A stretch of 64,000 bases of DNA from Platycnemis pennipes (lineage: Eukaryota > Arthropoda > Insecta > Odonata > Platycnemididae): assembly GCA_933228895.1 (NCBI GenBank), contig OW121856.1:108475027-108539026 (forward strand), given 5' to 3'. Both the position numbers and the translations under genes were made by a program. This document shows positions 33,582 through 44,347 of the stretch, one piece after another. The notes beneath the pieces are model-generated. The model did no database searches. It was given only the letters and a program-made list of their open reading frames with translations, and had not been told where the DNA came from. The first letter of the stretch is position 1. The number at the start of each line of letters is the position of its first letter.

Positions 33582-34400
33582 GGCGACGAATCCTCTTCTA
33601 TTACCAGTGTCAACAAGGACAGAGTATACAGGGACACACCACACTGAACAGGGGGAAGTAGAGAGAGATCCCTCGCGACTACAATTCGCTCTCGGTTGGC
33701 AGAGAACCTCCAGCGCCGGGTTTCCCCTCGGTCGTTATCACCTGCTGGCACAATGGGGGCACTGAGGGGGGGCGGGGGGAGGGAGTTTGATTTAAGGGCG
33801 TTCACGGAGACATGGGTGCTGCTGCCGCAGGCGAGCCAACCTGGCCGCTTTGGGGGGCTGCGTCGCGCGCGGTTGGCACTCCCTGGACGGAGACCATGGT
33901 CTGCCTTCTCTCGCTGAGTCCAAGATCCCCTCTGTGTCTCTCTCGCAGGATTCGAGGAGGACGGCGCCTCAGGCCGGCGCCTCTACTCTCCCTGGCGCAA
34001 CTCGCGAGCCAAGAAGACACTCGGCATGCACTCCCGACGGAGTCTCGCTCTCAACTGTTCGGTCGCCTCGGCCAATCACGACGGTTGTCGGGTCTCTCAC
34101 GGCAACCACCCCTCCTTCCCCTCCTCCCTCCCCCCTCCATCGCCGCTTCACTGAAACACGCGGCAACCACGCTTCCACCTTTCGCCCCCCCTCCCTCCCT
34201 CCCCATGGCAACGGGCCGCTCTAAACAGCACCCCCTCCCCCTCTCCGAACGAGGCTGCCTACGCACCAGGCAACGAGACGCACGGCTGCGGCTCCCCTCA
34301 CCCCCACCGGAGGAGCGGCTTCCCACAAGAGGTGACCGCATCCCAATCCCATGGGTGCGGGCGAGAGACTCTCGCTGCACCACGCATGGCCGTTCGCTGT
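33582..34400 (-). promoter_or_regulatory. GC-rich promoter / 5' UTR of the signal-peptide gene
   Basis: A long CpG- and C-rich region directly upstream of the ATG at 33581, with CCAAT (ATTGG at 34074 in inverse) and polypyrimidine tracts (CCCTCCTTCCCCTCCTCCCT near 34110-34130). Open frames on both strands (up to 215 codons) follow from low stop frequency. The region ends abruptly at a LINE-A insertion at about 34430. Confidence 0.5.
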
Positions 34401-34429
34401 TCGCCGTAATGTGGATTCATCAAAATATA

Positions 34430-35095
34430 ATTTGGATTCGCCAAAAGAGTATTGGGTAAATGTGACGAACGATGTACGAGAACTCATCTACTTGATTCCC
34501 TTGTAAGACCTCATTTGGAATACGCTGCCAGTGTATGCGATCCCTACGAAATCGGCCTAAATAACGAACTTGAACGTGTGCGGCGAAGATCAGCAAGATT
34601 TGAAAAGGGACTGTACGATAACTATATTAGCGTAACCAGTCTATTAAATGAATTAAATTGGGAATCATTGTCAGATCACAGGTTGAAATTTAGACTTAAT
34701 CTCTTAAACAAATTCCAAGACAATATTTTTAGTATTGACGTTAAAAATATTTTGCGGACCCCAACTTACTATGGTAGACTGGACCATGATCACAAAATTA
34801 GAGAAATTGATTGCCGAACTGACAGATTCAAAATGTCCTTTTTTTCTCGTACAATTGGGGATATGAATTGCGGTAAATATGTCCAATAAGAGTGAATCAA
34901 TCCATGAAGCTAACCCAACTGACAGCATGTTTTTGCATGTTTGCTTTGCTATGTTTATCCTTTTTTGAATAGTGATGTTTAGAACAGTATATGTATACTA
35001 GTCCTTTTTATGCATGACATGTAGTGAATGTTTGGCGAGAGTTCACCCCCTGCCACACACCTTTATGGTGGCTTGTAGGTTATTTTGTAGATTTA
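34430..35095 (+). mobile_element. LINE-A copy, C-terminal RT and tail
   Basis: Starts in FAKRVLGKCDE-coding DNA and keeps a long frame (34452-34889) with LEYAASVCDPYEIGL, VRRRSARFEKGLYDNYISV and KFRLNLLNKFQDNIF. It ends at a TAA (34887-34889) a few codons earlier than other copies. Hairpin 35046-35080 and GTAGATTTAGATG tail are mutated. Confidence 0.85.
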
Positions 35096-35444
35096 GATGA
35101 ATGGATGTGTTCCTCATCCACTCTCCTCAGTATTTCTCCATTACGCTTACACCCGGGCTGACGGGAAACCAATGATTACTTCGACTGGAATCAAATTAAA
35201 TTGAGAGTGGACCTGATTATGATAGCCAAACACGCGTTGCGTACAAGTGTACTCGATTATAGTATATGCGCATGACCGGAAAGTACAGCCTGGATTAATT
35301 CGATCCCTGAAGTGTTCGCAGCACAAGGACTGTATAAAGTATTTCGACCGGAGGCTGATTAACACTGTGCTAAGTAAACGCTGTTAAGAGCATTTGCGTG
35401 AATATACGACACAGTCTCTGGCAAAACTTTGTGGAAGTTATTCA
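35096..35444. other. Unassigned
   Basis: No gene or repeat recognised. Confidence 0.4.
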
Positions 35445-35609
35445 TAGTATGAGAAAAGGTATCAACACTGCTGTTTCCACATACTCGTTTACTGGGCACG
35501 ACCATGGTTTCGTAGCAAGTCTACCTAATGATGTACGAAACCATGGTCGTGCCTAATAAACGTTCATGTGGAAACACCAGTCAGTGTTTTGGTACCTTTT
35601 CTCCTACTA
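35445..35609. repeat. Foldback element, ~70-bp arms
   Basis: Outer arms GAGAAAAGGTA / TACCTTTTCTC (35451, 35603). Further in GTTTCCACAT / ATGTGGAAAC. Inner perfect arms GGCACGACCATGGTTTCGTA / TACGAAACCATGGTCGTGCC around a ~20-base loop. It resembles a small foldback MITE. The RNA would form one long hairpin. Confidence 0.85.
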
Positions 35610-36040
35610 ATTTTCGTGAATCTTGAGGGATTGTAAGATGAAGCATCGGAACACAGTTGGGTCAACAAATGGGGTCCCATTGGCACGTGGAAGCCACCCG
35701 ATGACATTTGAATGCCGCGCTGCGATGCCTGACTAGAGTGTCGACATTGGGAAGAATCACACGTCTGGGAAGATATGGGACACACCGCGGTGCCATGGCA
35801 CGACACCTTGGTACGCCAGGCGCCGCGCGCACCTTTGGGCAGCGAAGGGGAAGGCGAACCATCTGCTTCCCGATAAGTCAGCCGATTCATCGACTGGTAC
35901 CTCGAGAAGTTCACTTTGAGATGTGAATCCATTGCGCAATGAACTCTGGAAATCGCAGATGTTAGACAATCATTTCAGAAATAGCGAATTTTTATGACGT
36001 TCACGTATTTATTTCGGGTGGACGACTCGTATAACCACTG
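35610..36040. other. Unassigned
   Basis: Frames on both strands of 66-122 codons are mirror images and show no family. Moderately GC-rich. Confidence 0.3.
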
Positions 36041-36587
36041 TATATCTACATCTACATAATACCCTGCAAGCCAACATAAAAGCGTGTGGCAGCGGGTGTA
36101 CCTTCACCAAACATGCACTACATAACATGCATAAAAAAGGATTAGTACTTGTATAGGTACTGTTCAAAACTACGCTATATAAAAAAAATAAAAATAGCAA
36201 AGTTTGCATGCAAAAACATGCTGTTAGTTGGGTTGGAAAATATGGTCTTGGAATTTATTTAAGAGATTAAGTCTAAATTTCAACCTGCGATCTGACAATG
36301 ATTCCCAATTTAATTCATTTAATAGGCTGGTTACTCAAATAAGGTTATCATACCGTGCCTTTACAAATCTTGCCGATCTTCACTGCACACGTTCAAGTTC
36401 GTTATTTAGACCGATTTCGTAGGGATCCCATACACTGGCAGCATATTCCAAATGAGGTCTAACAAGGGAAAAGTGGCTGATTTCTCGTACATGATCGTCA
36501 CATTTACCCAGTACTCTTTTAATGAAACCCAGTTTGCGATTCGCTTGACCCATTATTTCACGAATGTGTTTGCCCCAGGAAAGATTG
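36041..36587 (-). mobile_element. LINE-A copy
   Basis: Tail at 36041-36062, hairpin, 3' UTR, then RT C-terminus with an internal deletion (the VKNILRTPTYYG…RDMNNGKY stretch is missing at about 36235). Upward come RSARFVKARYDNLI, LEYAASVWDPYEIGL and GKHIREIMGQANRKLGF. Truncated at SWGKHI (36587). Confidence 0.8.
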
Positions 36588-37049
36588 TATGGTGCAGCAA
36601 TGACAGCTAAACTGTCGTGATGTGCTGAGCGGTGCAGGGAACATGTGCTGCTACCTGAAGGTTCTCGCGGTGGAGTCTGACAATCACGAATCCCTGAAAT
36701 CCCCAACTCCCACCAATTCAATCTTGATACAGCCTAACTTAAAGCACAAATATTTAATACAAACACTTAGACGCATATCGTCAATGATTCCTTGCTGGAG
36801 CAAAAGTATCAACATATAGTAGGTACTCTTGCACCTACTATAGTGATTAAAAAATCTATATTTTTCGCTAATACATAGTCATATCTTAACAGTTTAAACA
36901 ATGATCATTTAACACTGAACCCGGTTACTTAAAGATTGCAATATATTGTAATTGATTGAGTGGAACATGTGCTGATCACCTTGGCTCACATGCACATATT
37001 CTGCATACTATGTTTAAGTTTAAGCTACCTCGTGAAACCTTAAGAACCT
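36588..37049. other. Unassigned AT-rich sequence
   Basis: Nothing recognised. Confidence 0.4.
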
Positions 37050-37094
37050 CAGCATTTACCTGATAAGAAGGTCCTTCTTATCAGGTAAATGCTG
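37050..37094. repeat. 45-bp near-perfect palindrome
   Basis: Arms CAGCATTTACCTGATAAGAA GG and their exact inverse flank a single central T. It lies immediately upstream of a SINE at 37120. Confidence 0.9.
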
Positions 37095-37119
37095 CAGGAA
37101 TAAACATCCGACAAGGGGA

Positions 37120-37345
37120 TAGGTTTGGTGTGGTGGCTAGAGTACTGGCCTCCCATCCCGAGGGCCCGGGTTCGATTCCCGGCGGATTTTTCAGTGGAAC
37201 ACCTGTCCCTACTTGAGTACCTAGTGGAGTGCATTTCAAGTTCAGTACTCCGTCCGTCGGATGGGACGTTACGCCGTGGTCCCCTTGGCGCCTGTCGTTA
37301 AGAGTAGGCTATTGTCGACGCAGGGTTTATCTCCACCCTTGAAAT
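37120..37345 (+). mobile_element. tRNA-derived SINE with conserved core
   Basis: The tRNA-like head has an A-box region GGTGTGGTGGCTAGAGTACT (about 37127) and a perfect B box GGTTCGATTCC (37169-37179). The body contains GATGGGACGTTACGCCGTGG (37260-37279) and TGGTCCCCTTGGCGCC. I recall the GACGTTAARCCGTGGTCCC core from SINEs in many invertebrates. The anticodon arm is imperfect, so it is not a working tRNA gene. Confidence 0.75.
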
Positions 37346-38929
37346 GTTCCTATTATGACTCAATGAGGAACATTCACTATTTTTTACACCTCTTTGAATG
37401 TGAAGTTTATCACCTAAAATGTGCTTTGCGAAAATTTTGCTGAAGAATTAAGTGGTGTTACAAAGATATTACCCTTTGAAAATTGTACCTTTTCGGCAGC
37501 TTAAAAACACGACGTCATCGCATGACGTCACTATCACTATGGGCGTTGTTTATTTGTTTATGTTTGGAGGTACGTTGTTAAGGTTTCTGGGATGTATTAC
37601 TTTGACTTATACCACTTCTTTTTTAAAAAATAAAGCGACCCGGGTTTCGATGAATTATAATCATCATCAGGCGTAAATTATTTAAAGTTACGAATGAGTT
37701 AGTTGATGTGGTACGTTGTTAAATGAATACTTGGCGAAAACGTATGTATTTTTGTCATTTTTTTAATGCATTAAACAATTGTATTTCGATTTTTTATAGA
37801 AGTAGTATGGATGGTAACAAGCAAATAGTCCATAAATTATATAATGCCTGTATAGTGCCCAATAATTTCAGCTACGTTTATGCAATCGTTAGTTTTTTTA
37901 AGAAGAACGCCGCCATAAGGGAGTCGACCAAAGGAAATTGTCGGAATGTGCTTTTTTAAGTATTTTTTCAGTCATCGTTTCGTTCGGAAAACGTGTAAAA
38001 ACCTCAAAACAATATATATTCACTTAGTTTTATTTGAAAATTAAATGTCTATCTCCGTAGTAATACGGAACCCATACCGTGCAGTGACGTCAGGAGGTGT
38101 TTCAGGTCACGTGACTTTCGTCAATTTCCGGGAACATTTTTAATATCATTTAATATTCTTTGTGATGGGCGTAGAAATATTTGGCTTATATATTTGAATT
38201 CGTGAGAAAATTTAGCATCAAGTACATCATTAATCTTCGAGAAACAAATTTCATGCATAGTATTTCCCATTACCCACCATAATCCTAAATGGCGCAAATG
38301 ACCTCAGCTGTCGGTGGCCTCCCTTAATAACCAACCAACCAGCATCCGACAAAGAATTCTCATTTCATCTCAAGAATCTCAAGCCAGAATCTCAAGAAAA
38401 GATTCTAACTTCGGAGTTTCTTCTAACCTTTTCAGGAGGCAGTGGCAAAAGTCTATCCTTACTGGTAACTCAGTAAGTTTCACTCAGTTACTCTCCCATT
38501 ACTGGCTGTTGCATTACCTGTTGTCTCCGCGCTAAATTGCTCTTACCTACACTTACCGTCCTTGGCTTCCTTCTACGGAATTACGCGAATTTATTTCCAG
38601 ATGACCCTTCTTTTTTGACGCGAGAGCTGCTTTAACGTCTAACCGCGCATTTATACAAATTATTACTACCAGGGGGGCTCTAACCACCCAATGGCCGCCC
38701 AAGCCCCCTTATTCTTTCGTTCGCGTTCCCATTATTTTTCACGCAAAAGCAGTAATTTCCTTTCGGCAGTTTGCGAGAACGTTTCCCCCGTTAATTTCCC
38801 GTAGGCACAAGGAGGTCAGAAGGTTAAGGAGGGAGCGTATGCATGATAGCTTACGGATGGCAAGAATGAAGCCAGAAAAGGAATGGTCGCATCACTTCGG
38901 AACAAAGCTTCGCGCCATTGGTACTATAA
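37346..38929. other. Unassigned, with CRE-like palindromes
   Basis: CGACGTCATCGCATGACGTC (about 37510) and GTGACGTCAGG (38086) are CRE-like. AGCGACCCGGGTTTCGATG (37633) followed by ATCATCATCAGG resembles a repeated word I associate with arthropod SINE-like repeats. No gene recognised. Confidence 0.35.
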
Positions 38930-39072
38930 TACGTCAGGTAGGTCGTTGCGCATCTCGGTCATCTATCGATAGTTCTGAGAATCGATAGTTTCGACTGTGT
39001 GACGTAGCGTGGAGGAGAGACCAAGTGAATTCTGTGTTTTGAGCATTGTGGATTTTGAATGGTGAGTCGCTT
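38930..39072 (+). promoter_or_regulatory. DRE-like promoter and 5' exon before THAP exon
   Basis: CTATCGATAG (38963-38972) and AATCGATAG (38980-38988) match the TATCGATA DRE/DREF word of arthropod core promoters. CGTCA/GACGTAG words flank them. A candidate donor TTGAATG|GTGAGT at about 39062 and an acceptor TTTTTACTCTCAG at about 39098 would join a short leader to the THAP exon. Confidence 0.4.
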
Positions 39073-39098
39073 TTTGGAGTTATTTTTACTCTCAGGGG

Positions 39099-39290
39099 AC
39101 AAATATCATCGGATAAGACGCCTTCCTGCGCTGTATTTGGCTGCAACAATAGCTGCAGAAATGGCGAGGGGAAATTGAAGCTTTTTTCGTTTTCCTAATG
39201 ATACTGAAATGAAAATGAAGTGGGTTCGAGCATGCCGGCGAAAGGACGACTTAAGGAAAAGGAAAGTTAGGAATTGACATAAGATCATCA
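39099..39290 (+). pseudogene. THAP zinc-finger exon, truncated
   Basis: From 39118 the plus strand reads TPSCAVFGCNNSC, a THAP N-terminus (usual form MPxC..xGC) with ACG in place of the start ATG. Then comes GKLKLF and, after a +1T shift in CTTTTTTCG at 39181-39189, FRFPND and MKWVRACRRKDDLR. This matches the C2CH THAP pattern: paired Cys, F.FP, and KW…R. The distal C..H half is missing: the frame ends near 39272 and a LINE-A tail begins at 39315. THAP domains bind DNA and occur in host factors and P-element transposases. Which of these this is cannot be told. Broken by start loss, a frameshift and truncation. Confidence 0.7.
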
Positions 39291-39314
39291 TCTTTCGGGA
39301 AAGGTTTGGTATTA

Positions 39315-39835
39315 CATCTACATCTACATAATACCCTGCAGGCCACCATAAAAGTGTGTGGCAGGGGGTGAATTCTCACCAAACTTGCACTACATATCAT
39401 GCATATAAAAGGATTAGTATTTTTAACTGTTCTAAACCACACATTTAAAAAAAGATGAAGATAGCAAAGCAAACATGCAATATAATGCTTCTAGTTGGGT
39501 TAGCTTTAAGTCCTTATACCAACATGCTGCTACCAATGTTATCCATTGCTACTCTCGTATTGGATATATTTACCGTTATTCATATCTTTAATTGTACGAG
39601 GGAAAAAGGACATTTTGAATCTGTCAGTTCGGAAATTATTTTCTCTAATTTTGTAGTTATGGTCCAGTCTACCATAGTAAGTTGGGGTTCGTGAAATAAT
39701 ATTTTTAACTTTATCACTGAAATTATGGTCTTGGAATTTGTTAAAGAGATTAAGTCTAAATTTCAACCTGCGATCTGACAATGATTCCCAATTTAATTCA
39801 TTTAATAGACTGGATAATGTAATATTCCTGTCTTA
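39315..39835 (-). mobile_element. LINE-A copy (3' part)
   Basis: Tail 39315-39335, hairpin, 3' UTR and RT C-terminus (FRLNLFNKFQDHNFSDKVKN, FRTDRFKMSFFPRTIKD) on the minus strand, truncated at SLLNELNWE near 39835. Confidence 0.85.
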
Positions 39836-40385
39836 TGCTACATTGTGACATAAATAATTGCAGGCTGGTTTATTATGTGCAGTTGATTGCTAGTTTTTTG
39901 AGCTAATGATTTCAGTGTCCACCGAGCATTGTGATACTGTTTACGTCGTGATAATGTAATGTTTTAGCTATATGTTAAGTTAAATTAGCTATGTTCGTAT
40001 GAGGATTGATCCTCTCAAGGTTATGCATGCAAATATTCAATGTGTTAGAAACAAAATTTCTGAGTTGGACATACTGCTACACAACTATCAACCTGACTTT
40101 TTGTGTTTATGTGAGAATTGGGTGGTAAAGCAGGAATTGCCATCCTTCAAACTCTCAGATTACAAAGTTCTTCATGTGTTCTGCCGATCCAACTGTAAAA
40201 ATGGCGGTGTTATGTTGCTTTCTAAGGAAGTATCCTGTTAATGTTTTACCCCACAAACATCTGTTCGGAGAGTGCAATTTTGCATTCTCTGTGATCACTC
40301 TAATCATTAACAAATTAAGAAATTGTAGTTGTGTTTGAAAAGAAATGTGCAATCGTGCAGCTTTCTCTTCAAATGTCTCTTAAGG
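39836..40385 (+). pseudogene. LINE endonuclease segment in opposite orientation
   Basis: 39999-40241 encodes LKVMHANIQCVRNKISELDI, then PDFLCLCENWV and NGGVMLLSKE: the N-terminal APE-type endonuclease of a CR1/L2-like LINE (N.qs..NK..EL…P....cE.W motif). Further decayed pieces (LPHKHLFGE, CVFEKKCAIVQLSL) extend to about 40380. 39836-39998 could be its 5' UTR. It points away from the adjacent LINE-A 3' part, the arrangement twin-primed 5' inversion gives, so both may be one insertion. Confidence 0.6.
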
Positions 40386-41589
40386 GAACAGTCCTTCTTT
40401 GTAATACAAGAGAATAATTAAGTTAGAGATTGACTATTCATGACATAATTATAATTTTTAGACGTTTGGGGTGTTTGCATCAGCATCCATTATTCTGTGA
40501 TGCTAATTGAAACTCATGATATTCATTGTTTTCTTAATATTTTGCCATTCATTTATACTGAACTAGATTAATTTATTTCAATATTAATATTCCAACCATT
40601 ATACAATCGTAAAAGCTGTTATTGCAGCTAATTTAGAAGAAATTCTGTCTTTTCTGAAATAGTTCGATTAAAGGACATGTAAGCACCTTAAAGGACGATA
40701 TATCAGAATTTTCCAGTTCATCTGCAGACAGTTTACTAAACTCGTGTACAAGAATCCATCCTCTTATAGTACCAAGAGATTGTAACTAATATGTGTTTAT
40801 GAACTTCACCATGTAGGTGTACCTATTGCGGCCTAAGTTCTCTCTTTACTTCTGAATTGTTTCCTCTGTGTAGAAAGAGGAGCCCTTTTAAATTTTGTTA
40901 GTAGATACATAGTTTTTGGCGTAGTTACTTTCATAAAGACTGATAAAAAATTCTTAACTAGCCTTCAATCGTCGTTCTATCCTCCGCAAAACGTAAATTC
41001 TACCTTCCTCGGTTACTAGTGATCAAAATATTTTAACTGCACATATGTACATCATCGGAGATTCCCCGACAGTAGTTCTGCTCTTCTTCTTCCATTCCGC
41101 CTGAAATCTGCATATAAACAAATAATGTGCATGTGAATGAATTAACTTGCTCAATGGTATCTAATAGTAGTTTCAATGACTAAAATGATGTCGTTTCTGC
41201 AATGTTTTGAAATGTATATTTGGAAACCAACTATAAAAGTAACATTCACTCAGTTTATTGTGTGTACTATATATTTCCTTGATGCTACAACCGCATTCAC
41301 TACTGTTATTTCATTATCAAGAGTTGAAAATATGAATATTTACATATGTCAAGTATTCGATATACTGTAAGTTCAGTCCCACAAATTCACAAGCTTACAG
41401 TTGTTTTGAATTAATGTCGTGAAAATTTTTGTACTTGAAGCTGAGTGTTATAATTATCTTATTATTATGATATTATTATGATGTCAACGTTATCATCATT
41501 AATTGTATTAGCTTAATCAGGAATTAAAATTGAATATCATAGCACTGTACTGTATGTCTAAAAGGCCAACATTGGTCTACGAAAACAAA
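40386..41589. other. Unassigned AT-rich sequence
   Basis: No recognised feature. The first part could be further degraded LINE sequence. Confidence 0.35.
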
Positions 41590-41637
41590 CGTATTATTAT
41601 TATTTTTATTAGGTACTATAACATAACTTCCTCCTCC

Positions 41638-41745
41638 GAGTCTCCGGCTAGCATCAGGTTTCGTTGCCGTCATAATTGCCGGAGACTCGAGAGGGGTCGC
41701 GCCTTAGGGTAGCCACGTCCGCCACCGGTGGATAGGTGGCTACCC
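41638..41745 (-). other. Two 3' UTR stem-loops of the R2-like element
   Basis: Stem 1: GAGTCTCCGGC (41638-41648) with GCCGGAGACTC (41678-41688), 11 perfect pairs. Stem 2: GGGTAGCCAC (41707-41716) with GTGGCTACCC (41736-41745), 10 perfect pairs. They lie just after the RLE ORF. 3' RNA structures are what R2-type RT recognises for target-primed reverse transcription. Confidence 0.7.
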
Positions 41746-43313
41746 GGCATTAGGGTCATGCGCACGAAGCAGGCGGAGAGACCTGAGAAGGACAGCCTTC
41801 TGCATTGCACTTGCAAGTGCATCCGCTCGCGCCCTGCACGCCGGGATGCACTTGAAGTTTTTGACCAGTGAGCTCTTGACACCACCAAGCACGCCCACGA
41901 TGAGGACTACCAGTTTCACAGAGTAGCCCGCGTACATTTGCCGAAATTCGCACAGCAGATCTTGATATTTAGTCCTTTTTTCAATCTCCTTCGCTGCCAT
42001 GTTCGTTTCGGCCGGTGCCGAAAACTCGATCACGAACATGGCATGAGAGATATTTTCGATGAGAACGATATCAGGCTTCGTCGCCTCCAACTGCCTAGAG
42101 GTGGAGAAGGAATAATTCCACCAGATCTTACACTTATCGTTCTCCACGACGGACTCGATGTCTCCAGGGGCGTAAGGCAGCACCGGATTCGCGTCCATGC
42201 CGTAATAGTGTTTTAGGTGGTAATACAAAACCCGCAGAGCCGAGTTGTGCCGGTATATGTATGCGTTCTTCGCATAAAAGCTACAGCGGAGAGTAGATGA
42301 CCTAAAGTCTCCGGCTGCTTTCGGCACGCTCTGCATCTCGTGTACGTCACGTTTGTCCCAAAGATGAGGCGACGGTACACGAGGGTGTTGATGACACTAT
42401 CTTGGCACGCGAACACGAATCCCTCGGTTTCGGACTTCAGACCTGCGGAGCGCAGGAAGGCGAACGTGAGCTCCTTAGAAAGCCCATGCGTTTCCAAGTT
42501 TCGATAGAAACTTCCATTCATCGGCTTCTCGGTATGCTTGCGGAGCAGGGTCTTTTGCTCCGCATTCTTTATTTCGAGCTTTAACACGTCCGCCTTCAGC
42601 GACAAGATTGATTCGTCGCACGCTTCTCCACTGTAAGTATGGTCCAAGTCCAAACCGAGGTCGTCTGCTGCCCTTTTCGCCGCCTGGAATAGGAACGCCC
42701 CTTTGCCAACACTCTCGTGTTTCTTTACGAGCAGGATAAGGGAGTCCGTGCTGTGGAACACGCGGCACGCCGTATTGAGGACTACTCTGCCATGAAGGCA
42801 CTCCAGGCTTATCAGCCCTCTACCACCTAGCTCTCTCGGGAGATACAATCTGGCGACGGAAGACTTCGGATGAACACTACGATACATGGCCATCATTTTC
42901 CTCGTTTCCCTGCCGAGGTTTTACACCCCGTTAACATTCCATTTGACGCAACCGAAGGTGTAGAGCAGTGTTGGAACCGCGAAGGTGTTGGTCGCAAGAA
43001 CCTTTTTCTTGCCAGACAGTTCAGAGCTCCAGATTCGCCTGAGAGTCTGCCTGAATGTGGCTGTAAGCCTTTCCTTCACTGCTCTCACCTCCTGCATCCG
43101 GCGCTGGGGGACGCCGAGATATTCATACGCTTCGTCATCATCAAGATGACGAATAGCGTTTCCGCCAACGAGCTGCACGTCTTCCTGGTCTTCCGGAATC
43201 TTTCCTTTCGCCAGATGGATGGTCGCGCACTTGTCCAATCCGAATTCCATCCCTTTATCCTCACTTTATCTGCGTACGGTGTCCACCGCCAAGCGCAGGT
43301 CTTTCGCGCTTGA
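41740..43313 (-). pseudogene. R2-like RT C-terminus, zinc knuckle and RLE
   Basis: Minus strand. Block 1 (43313-42921): FGLDKCATIHLAKGK, EAYEYLGVPQ and KKKVLATNTFAVPTLLYTFG, the RT region after motif C. Block 2 (42896-42213): MAMYRSVHPKSSVARLYLPR, LGGRGLISLE, NGSFYRNLETHGLSKELTF, then the knuckle CRACRKQPETLGHLLSA (CX2CX8HX4C, last Cys in the next frame). Block 3 (42336-41740): YAKNAYIYRHNSALRVLYYH, LEATKPDIVLIE and FVIEFSAPAE, a KPD…E PD-(D/E)XK nuclease, then KYQDLLCEFRQMYAGY. Frameshifts near 42905 and exactly at the fourth zinc ligand (about 42288), plus the break at 43325, make it inactive. Domain order is as in R2, R4 and Dong. Confidence 0.75.
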
Positions 43314-43329
43314 AGCATAAAGCTTCAGG

Positions 43330-43804
43330 TCTCATCTACATCTACATCTACATAATACCCTGCAAGCCACCACAAGGGTGTGTGGCAGGGGGTGATTGCT
43401 CACCAAACATGCACTACATATCATGCATAAAAAAGGAATAGTATTAATATAGTAGTCAGAACTACACTATTTAAAAAGATAGAAATTGCAAAGAAAACAT
43501 GCAAAAACATTCTGTTAGTAGGGTTAGCTTTAAGTACTCATACCAACATGCAGCTACCAATGCTATTCATTGCTACTTTCTGATAGGACATATTTACCGT
43601 TATTCGTATCTCTTATTGTGCGAGGGAAAAAGGACATTTTGAATCGGTCAGTTCGGCAATCAATTTCTCTAACTTTATGATTATGGTCCAGTCTGCCATA
43701 GTAAGTTGGGGTTCGTAAAATATTTTTAACATCATCACTGAAAATATTGCCTTGGAATTTGTGGAAGAGATTAAGTCTAAATTTCAACCTGCGATCTGAC
43801 AATA
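43330..43804 (-). mobile_element. LINE-A insert in the R2-like element
   Basis: Tail 43334-43360 (CATCTACATCTACATAATAC), hairpin, 3' UTR and RT end (FRLNLFHKFQGNIF, HKVREIDCRTDRFKMSFFPR). Nearly identical to the 3' half of the 55.9-57.1 kb copy. Truncated at 43804. Confidence 0.85.
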
Positions 43805-43899
43805 TTCATAGGTCATCCATATAGAGAAAATGGGTGACCTTATGCTCCCTTTTTGACGGGACACCGCACATATATCCCTTACCTCGTCTCAAGTGAACG

Positions 43900-44347
43900 G
43901 AAAGTAGTAGGAGAAATGAACAGAAGAGGAGGGCGTAGGTTAAAGTTCAGATTGAATCTATTAGAGAAATTTCAATCGGATAGCTTTACTGAAGATGTTA
44001 GGCACATATTAACAACACCAGCGTATTATGCTAGTTTCGACCAGATAAATAAGATTAGAGAGATTGGTTGTCGTACCGATAGATTCAAAATGGCATTTTT
44101 CCCCCGTACTATAAGAGAACAGAATAGGCAGCATAGCAAAGGGATAGGTAGGTGAAATATAGTCAGAGTAGTCTCTAGTGCATGATGCATGTATTAATCC
44201 CTTAAATACTATAGATACTAACAATCTAGTTGCTTGAGACCCTATAGTTACTTGTTTGCATGTTAGTAGTGCATGCTTGGTGATCTTCACCCCCTGCCAC
44301 ACACCCTCGCGGTGGCTCTCAGGGTATCGTGTAGATGTAGATATAGA
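43900..44347 (+). mobile_element. LINE-B insert in the R2-like element
   Basis: Plus-strand RT end RRLKFRLNLLEKFQSDSFTE, DVRHILTTPAYYASF and CRTDRFKMAFFPRTIREQNR, then 3' UTR, hairpin 44288-44322 and GTGTAGATGTAGATATAGATG. Head to head with the LINE-A at 43330-43804. 43805-43899 between them is unassigned. Confidence 0.85.

Larger units (their letters stand above)
41590..43325 (-). mobile_element. R2/R4-like LINE with restriction-like endonuclease
   Basis: The minus-strand element runs from RT motif C (LKLYASSAKDLRLA near 43315) to a 3' UTR with two strong hairpins (41638-41745) and an AATAATAATAAT-type tail at about 41591-41612. It differs from the other LINEs here in using a restriction-like nuclease at its C-terminus. 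A further piece upstream of the RT break sits at 44348-44410. Confidence 0.75.

Noticed and set aside
33812..34459. 215-codon plus-strand frame in the GC-rich region
   Set aside because: Low-complexity Pro/Arg/Ser composition, overlapped by frames on every strand, and it runs into LINE-A DNA at its end.
37120..37195. Functional tRNA gene
   Set aside because: Anticodon and acceptor stems do not pair properly, and the SINE body follows directly.
42870..43313. 147-codon plus-strand frame
   Set aside because: Antisense shadow of the R2-like RT.
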